Source: Natronobeatus ordinarius (GTDB lineage Archaea; Halobacteriota; Halobacteria; Halobacteriales; Natrialbaceae). From it: a stretch of DNA of 64,000 bases. A model generated the notes under the pieces. The model saw only the letters and a program-made list of their open reading frames with translations, ran no database searches and was not told the origin of the DNA. Positions 59,419 to 64,000 of this stretch are shown one piece after another. How positions within the stretch are numbered: the stretch's first letter is position 1; each line of letters opens with the position of its first letter. A program made the position numbers and the translations under genes. The stretch covers positions 310,001-374,000 of the forward strand of contig NZ_CP101456.1 of assembly GCF_024362485.1 (NCBI RefSeq), read 5' to 3'.

Positions 59419-60918
59419 ATGACCCAGGAGGGAGACGAGAGCGTGATCCGCCGCGACCGCTTCAGCGGCGGCCCCGCCCGGAGCTTCCTCTCCTCGCTCG
59501 AGGCGGACAAGCGGATCTTCGAGGCGGATCTCGCGGTCGACCGCGCCCACGTGGTGATGCTCGCCGAGTGTGACATCATCGAGGACGCAGTCGCGGGAGA
59601 GATCCTCACGGCGCTCGACGCGATCGAGGTCGAGGGCCACGCCGCCTTGCCCGAGGGCGAGGACGTCCACGAGGCGATCGAAACCGCCGTCATCGAGCAG
59701 ATCGGTCCCGACGGCGGAAAGATGCACACCGCGCGCTCGCGCAACGACGAGGTCGCCACGTGCATCCGCTACCGCCTGCGCGAGGACGTCTTCGAGGCGC
59801 TCGAGGCGACGCTGACGCTGCGCGAGGCGCTCTGTGCGGTGGCAGCTGAGGGAGCAGAAACGGTGATGCCTGGCTACACCCACCTCCAGCCCGCCCAGCC
59901 GATCACGGTCGCCCACTGGGCATGCTCCTACGAGTCGGCCGTCCGCCGCGACACGGCGCGGCTGCTCGAGGCCTACGCCCGGATCAACCAGTCGCCGCTG
60001 GGCGGGGCGGCCTTCGCGGGGACGACGTTCCCGATCGATCGCGAGCGGACGGCCGAGCTGCTCGGCTTCGAGTCGGTGATCGAGAACTCGATGGACGCCT
60101 CCTCGAGCCGGGACTTCTTACTCGAGACGACCCAGGCGCTGTCGACGCTCGCGACGACGCTGTCGGGGCTCGCCGAGGACGTGATCATCTTCGCGAACCG
60201 GGGGTTCGTTTCCCTCTCGGACGACTATTCGTCGACCTCGTCGATCATGCCCCAAAAGAAGAACCCCGACACGCTCGAGCTCGTCCGCGCGGTCGCGGGC
60301 GACGCGGCGGCCGGGGTGCAGGGCCTGACGACGACGCTCAAGGGGCTGCCCCGCGCGTACAACCGCGACTTGCAGCGGGCGACCCCCCACGCCTGGGAGA
60401 CCGTCGACGCCGTCTCCGAGGCGACGCGGGTCGCCGCCGGCGCCGTCGCAACCGCCGACTGGAACGAGGACGTCCTCGCTGCGGAGGCCGGTGCGGGCTT
60501 CTCGACGGCCACCGGCGTCGCCGACCTGCTGGCCGCGAACGGGTTGCCGTTCCGGACGGCCCACGAACTGGTTGCCAGCGCGGCGGAACGCGGCGCGGAA
60601 CGGGCGAACGGTGAAACCGTGAGCCACGCCGCCGAACGGGGAGCCGACTACGACGCGCTCGAGGCCGCCGCCGGGGAGGTGCTCGGCGAGGGACTCGAGG
60701 CGTACGTCGATCCCGATGCTGTCGAGGCGGCACTTTCCCCCGCCGAGAGCGTGGCGAGTCGCGACTCCCTCGGCGGGCCCGCTCCCGACACGGTCGCCGA
60801 GAGCCTCGAGTCGGCCCGCGCCGAACTCGCGGCCGACGAGGAGACCGTCGCGGCCGTCGGGGCCGACCTCGAGGTCGCCCACGAGGTGCTCCGCGCGGAG
60901 GTGAGCGGCTATGTCTGA
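59419..60918 (+). CDS. argH: Argininosuccinate lyase
   Basis: A 499-residue enzyme releasing arginine and fumarate. ARSRNDEVAT, MPGYTHLQPAQPITVAHW, and the signature SSIMPQKKNPDTLEL with the flexible catalytic Ser loop are intact. The C-terminal extension after about 440 is acidic. Confidence 0.95.
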   Translation: MTQEGDESVIRRDRFSGGPARSFLSSLEADKRIFEADLAVDRAHVVMLAECDIIEDAVAGEILTALDAIEVEGHAALPEGEDVHEAIETAVIEQIGPDGGKMHTARSRNDEVATCIRYRLREDVFEALEATLTLREALCAVAAEGAETVMPGYTHLQPAQPITVAHWACSYESAVRRDTARLLEAYARINQSPLGGAAFAGTTFPIDRERTAELLGFESVIENSMDASSSRDFLLETTQALSTLATTLSGLAEDVIIFANRGFVSLSDDYSSTSSIMPQKKNPDTLELVRAVAGDAAAGVQGLTTTLKGLPRAYNRDLQRATPHAWETVDAVSEATRVAAGAVATADWNEDVLAAEAGAGFSTATGVADLLAANGLPFRTAHELVASAAERGAERANGETVSHAAERGADYDALEAAAGEVLGEGLEAYVDPDAVEAALSPAESVASRDSLGGPAPDTVAESLESARAELAADEETVAAVGADLEVAHEVLRAEVSGYV

Positions 60919-61037
60919 GGTCGTCTGCCTCCCGCCACCGCCGCCGTCCCCGCCCGGGGACGACATACTACTTCGATGATAATCGAAACAAAATCTGCCG
61001 CAAAATGCCCCTTTTGACGCGATTAGGTGGAACTGCC

Positions 61038-61094
61038 GTTTTATAATTTCTCAGACAGGTTCGAAGGATTTAAGTCCGATGCTCCCGGAGGTGG
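61038..61094 (+). promoter_or_regulatory. Promoter and Shine-Dalgarno for lysW
   Basis: TTTTATAATTT (about 61039-61049) and GGATTTAAG (about 61066-61074) are two possible TATA boxes. GGAGGTGG (61087-61094) lies 7 bp before the ATG, so the upstream box with a short leader fits best. The lysW block therefore has its own transcript. Confidence 0.5.
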
Positions 61095-61101
61095 AAGTAC
61101 A

Positions 61102-61266
61102 ATGGCAGAATGCGTTGAGTGTGGGGCGGACGTGACCCTGCACGACGATTTGGAAGTGGGAGAGATCGTCGACTGTACGACATGCGGTGCGGAACTGGAA
61201 GTAGTGGACGTCGAGCCGCCAGTCCTCGAGCGAGCGCCGGAGCTCGAAGAGGACTGGGGTGAGTGA
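61102..61266 (+). CDS. lysW: Amino-group carrier protein LysW
   Basis: A 54-residue acidic zinc protein: CVECGADVTL and CTTCGAELEV form the zinc ribbon, and the C-terminus EDWGE carries the glutamate whose gamma-carboxyl is loaded with glutamate (arginine route) or 2-aminoadipate (lysine route). In haloarchaea with argG/H nearby it serves arginine. Its stop overlaps the argX GTG. Confidence 0.93.
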   Translation: MAECVECGADVTLHDDLEVGEIVDCTTCGAELEVVDVEPPVLERAPELEEDWGE

Positions 61267-62144
61267 CCTTGAAGATAGGATTACTCTACTCCCGGATCCG
61301 TAAGGACGAGAAGCTCCTGTTGAACGAGCTTCGCGAGCGCGGCCACGAGGTCGAGAAGATCGACGTCCGCAAGGAGTCGTTCGACATCGCCGAGGCCCCC
61401 GAGGTCTTTGCCGACCTCGACGTCGTGATCGACCGCTGTCTCGCGACGAGCCGGAGCCTCTACGCCACGCAGTTCTGTGAGGCCTACGGGGTTCCCGTCG
61501 TCAACAGCCACGAGACTGCAGCGATCTGTGCGGACAAGGTCAAGAACAGTCTGGCGCTCGAGTCCGCGGGCGTGCCCACGCCCGCGACGAAGGTGGCGTT
61601 CACCAAAGAGAGCGCCCTCGAGGCGATCGAGGAGTTCGGTTATCCCTGCGTGCTCAAGCCCGTCGTCGGCTCGTGGGGTCGCCTGATGGCGAAGCTCGAT
61701 TCGCGCGACGCCGCCGAAGCGATCTTAGAGCACAAGGCCACCCTGGGCCACTACGAGCACAAGGTGTTCTACGTCCAGGAGTTCGTCGAGAAACCCGGCC
61801 GCGACGTCCGTGTGCTCGCCGTCGATGGCGAGCCGATCGCGGCGATGGCCCGTTCTTCCGAGCACTGGCTCACGAACGCCGCGAAGGGAGCGAAAACCGA
61901 AGCGTTCGAGCTCGACGACGAGGCAATCGAGCTCGTCGAGAAGGCGAGCGACGCCGTCGGTGGCGGCCTGCTCGGCGTCGACCTCATGGAGACCGGTGAC
62001 AGTTACACCGTCCACGAGGTCAACCACACCGTCGAGTTCAAGGCGCTCAACGACGCCGTCGACGACGATGTCGCCGGCGCCGTCGTCGACTGGCTCGAGG
62101 AGAAAGCAGACGACGACCACGAGGCAGTCGAGGTGACCGCCTGA
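61263..62144 (+). CDS. argX: LysW-glutamate ligase (ArgX/LysX)
   Basis: A 293-residue ATP-grasp ligase attaching glutamate to LysW. KIGLLYSRIRKDEKLLLNEL, VVIDRCLATSRSLYATQFCEAYGVPVVNSHETAAICADK, CVLKPVVGSWGRLMAKL and GVDLMETGDSYTVHEVNHTVEFKAL are the family blocks. Starts with GTG 61263 or TTG 61269; coupled to lysW. Confidence 0.9.
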   Translation: MTLKIGLLYSRIRKDEKLLLNELRERGHEVEKIDVRKESFDIAEAPEVFADLDVVIDRCLATSRSLYATQFCEAYGVPVVNSHETAAICADKVKNSLALESAGVPTPATKVAFTKESALEAIEEFGYPCVLKPVVGSWGRLMAKLDSRDAAEAILEHKATLGHYEHKVFYVQEFVEKPGRDVRVLAVDGEPIAAMARSSEHWLTNAAKGAKTEAFELDDEAIELVEKASDAVGGGLLGVDLMETGDSYTVHEVNHTVEFKALNDAVDDDVAGAVVDWLEEKADDDHEAVEVTA

Positions 62145-63220
62145 TGGCCGTCGGAACGGACCAGGATGCCGACGGCACGACCGACGCCGTCACCGCGTCG
62201 GTCGTCGGCGGCAGCGGTTTCACCGGCGGCGAGCTGCTGCGGTTGCTCGACGGGCACCCGAACGTCGAGATCGTACAGGCGACGAGTCGCAGCTACGCCG
62301 GCAAGAGCGTCGGCTCGAAACATCCGCCGCTTCGCGGCCGAGACCTGCGCTTTAGCGATCCGGAAGACCTAGAGAGCGTCGACGTCCTCTTTACGGCGAC
62401 GCCCCACGGCGTTTCGATGGGCCAAATTGAGGAGTTCCTCGAGATCGCCGACACCGTCGTCGACCTCTCGGCTGACTTCCGGCTCAACACGGAAGCACAG
62501 TACGAGGAGTGGTACGAGGGCCACGACGCGCCCGAATACCTCGAAAGGGCCGAGTACGCCCTCCCCGAGATCAACCGGGAGAACCTCCCCGGTGCCGAGA
62601 TCATCGCTGGCGGCGGCTGTAACGCCACCGCGACGATCCTCGGCCTCTATCCGCTCGTCGAAGCTGGCATCGTCGACGGCGACCAGCAGATCGTCGTCGA
62701 CGTGAAAGTCGGTTCCTCGGAAGGCGGCGCAGGCGGCGGCGAAGCCTCGAGTCACCCGGAACGTTCGGGCGTCGTCCGCCCCTACGCGCCGACGGGCCAC
62801 CGCCACGAAGCCGAGATCGAGCAGTGGCTCGACACCTCGGTGGCGTTCACCTGCCACGCCGTGGACATGGTCCGTGGCGCGAGCGCGACGAGCCACGTCT
62901 TCCCCTCGGGACCGGTCTCGAAGGGCGACCTCTGGAAAGCCTACCGTGGCGCCTACGAGGACGAACCGTTCGTCCGCATGGCCGCCGGTGGCTCTGGCGT
63001 CTACCGCTACCCCGAGCCGAAAGCGGTCGCGGGCACGAACTACGCCGAGGTCGGCTTCGAACTCGATCCCAGCAACAAGCGCGTCGTGGTCTTCTCGGCC
63101 ATCGACAACATGATGAAGGGATCGGCCGGGCAGGCCGTCCACGCGGCCAATATCGCACTCGGCTTAGCGGAGACGGCCGGCCTCGACTTTGCGGGACTGC
63201 ACCCCGTGGGAGCGCCATGA
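62144..63220 (+). CDS. argC: LysW-gamma-glutamyl-phosphate reductase
   Basis: A 358-residue NADPH reductase: VVGGSGFTGGELLRLLDGHP at the N-terminus, FTATPHGVSM, the catalytic Cys in IIAGGGCNATATILGLYP and HRHEAEIEQ. It overlaps argX and argB (ATGA). Confidence 0.93.
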   Translation: MAVGTDQDADGTTDAVTASVVGGSGFTGGELLRLLDGHPNVEIVQATSRSYAGKSVGSKHPPLRGRDLRFSDPEDLESVDVLFTATPHGVSMGQIEEFLEIADTVVDLSADFRLNTEAQYEEWYEGHDAPEYLERAEYALPEINRENLPGAEIIAGGGCNATATILGLYPLVEAGIVDGDQQIVVDVKVGSSEGGAGGGEASSHPERSGVVRPYAPTGHRHEAEIEQWLDTSVAFTCHAVDMVRGASATSHVFPSGPVSKGDLWKAYRGAYEDEPFVRMAAGGSGVYRYPEPKAVAGTNYAEVGFELDPSNKRVVVFSAIDNMMKGSAGQAVHAANIALGLAETAGLDFAGLHPVGAP

Positions 63221-64000
63221 CGACGGTAGTCAAAATCGGTGGCGCACGCGCGGTCGACCCCGCGGGCGCACTGGCCGACGTGGCGAAGTTAGTCGAGGAG
63301 GGCGAGGAGGTCGTCCTTACCCACGGCGGCTCGACCGCCGTCGACGAGACGCTCGAGGAACTCGGCGAAGAGCCAACCTACGTCGAGACACCCGGCGGCG
63401 TCGTCGGCCGCTTTACCGACGAGCGCACCATCGACGTCTTCAAGATGGTGATGCCGGGCAAGCTCAACACCGACCTCGTCGAGGCGCTCCAGAACGAGGG
63501 CGTGAACGCCGTCGGCCTCACCGGCACGGACGGCAAACTGCTCGAGGGGAAACGCAAGTCGGCCGTGCGCGTACTCGAGGACGGCAAGAAGAAAATAAAG
63601 CGTGGTGACCACTCGGGCACGATCGAGTCGGTCAACGCCGACCTGCTCGAGATGCTGCTTTCGGGCGGCTACACGCCCGTCGTCTCCGTCCCGGTGCTCG
63701 GGAAGGAGAAGTCGGGTGGCTACACGGCCGTCAACGCCGACGCCGACCGCGCAGCCGCCGCCGTGGCGGGTGCGCTCGGGGCCGACCTCGTACTCCTCAC
63801 CGACGTTTCGGGCGTCTACGAGGACCCAGAGGACGAGTCGACGAAGATCGATTCGGCGTCGACCCCCGAGGCGTTCGAGACCGTCAAATCCGCCGCGGAA
63901 GGCTTCATGACCAAGAAAGTCATGGCCGCAGAGGAAGCCCTCGAAGGCGGCGCCGCCTCGGTCGTCGTCGCCGACGCCAACGCGGAGGAACCGATCTCGA
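63217..64000 (+). CDS. argB: LysW-glutamate kinase, truncated by window end
   Basis: Amino-acid kinase family: TVVKIGGARAVDPAGAL, VLTHGGSTAVDE, GLTGTDGKLLEGKRKSAVR, VPVLGKEKSGGYTAVNADRAAAAVAGALGADLVLLTDVSGVYEDP. About 261 codons are visible; the end lies beyond base 64000. It overlaps argC by 4 bp. Confidence 0.93.
   Translation, partial: MTTVVKIGGARAVDPAGALADVAKLVEEGEEVVLTHGGSTAVDETLEELGEEPTYVETPGGVVGRFTDERTIDVFKMVMPGKLNTDLVEALQNEGVNAVGLTGTDGKLLEGKRKSAVRVLEDGKKKIKRGDHSGTIESVNADLLEMLLSGGYTPVVSVPVLGKEKSGGYTAVNADADRAAAAVAGALGADLVLLTDVSGVYEDPEDESTKIDSASTPEAFETVKSAAEGFMTKKVMAAEEALEGGAASVVVADANAEEPIS

Overview
The window is haloarchaeal chromosomal DNA. Most of it is GC-rich, with acidic proteins, closely packed or ATGA-overlapping genes, leaderless starts behind TATA boxes, Tat lipoproteins and archaeal replication genes (Orc1, DNA polymerase D small subunit). 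It carries the main oriC1-type replication origin and the gene set that usually surrounds it in haloarchaea (orc1, the oapABC/arvABC genes, signal peptidase, polD1, a sensor kinase, the LysW-dependent arginine operon). Genus cannot be fixed from the sequence alone.

Bases 1-6265 are the right end of an integrated plasmid or provirus, visibly richer in A+T than the rest. It has a tyrosine integrase (5111-6103), two divergent winged-helix genes around palindromes, a leftward operon ending in a PD-(D/E)XK nuclease-like protein, five cysteine-rich small zinc-finger proteins, and a replication-origin-like region (2675-3162) with a 64-bp inverted repeat next to a large candidate initiator (3226-4464). 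Its left end is outside the window. The right edge abuts three copies of a 23-bp tRNA-3'-end-like sequence, each preceded by a different hairpin (6228-6530).

Bases 6696-9960 hold an orphan FokI-like nuclease and then a truncated ABC permease with its intact ATPase. This looks like a breakpoint in a former thiamine-type ABC operon; a ThiB-like binding protein lies alone at 31220. Bases 10060-24456 carry mainly housekeeping genes (serA, an acyl-CoA synthetase, copA, type II IPP isomerase), a toxin-antitoxin pair whose RelE-like toxin is split by a 223-bp MITE, and an ArsR/permease operon. Bases 24728-42035 hold lipoproteins, rpiA, a MacB-type ABC exporter, an XPD-like helicase, a methyltransferase and an iron ABC binding protein plus permease under palindromic operators but without a local ATPase.

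Bases 42122-47747 are the replication-origin block: orc1, about 1.9 kb of gene-free oriC with inverted origin recognition boxes around an AT-rich segment, then oapA-oapB-oapC. Sequences resembling these boxes also lie inside the coding regions of orc1 and polD1. Downstream come two signal peptidase paralogues, polD1, a PAS histidine kinase, an MBL hydrolase, a 2'-5' RNA ligase-like protein and a membrane-bound winged-helix protein. From 57942 to the end runs the arginine region: a structured 27-codon leader-like ORF, argG-argH, then lysW-argX-argC-argB, with argB cut by the window end.
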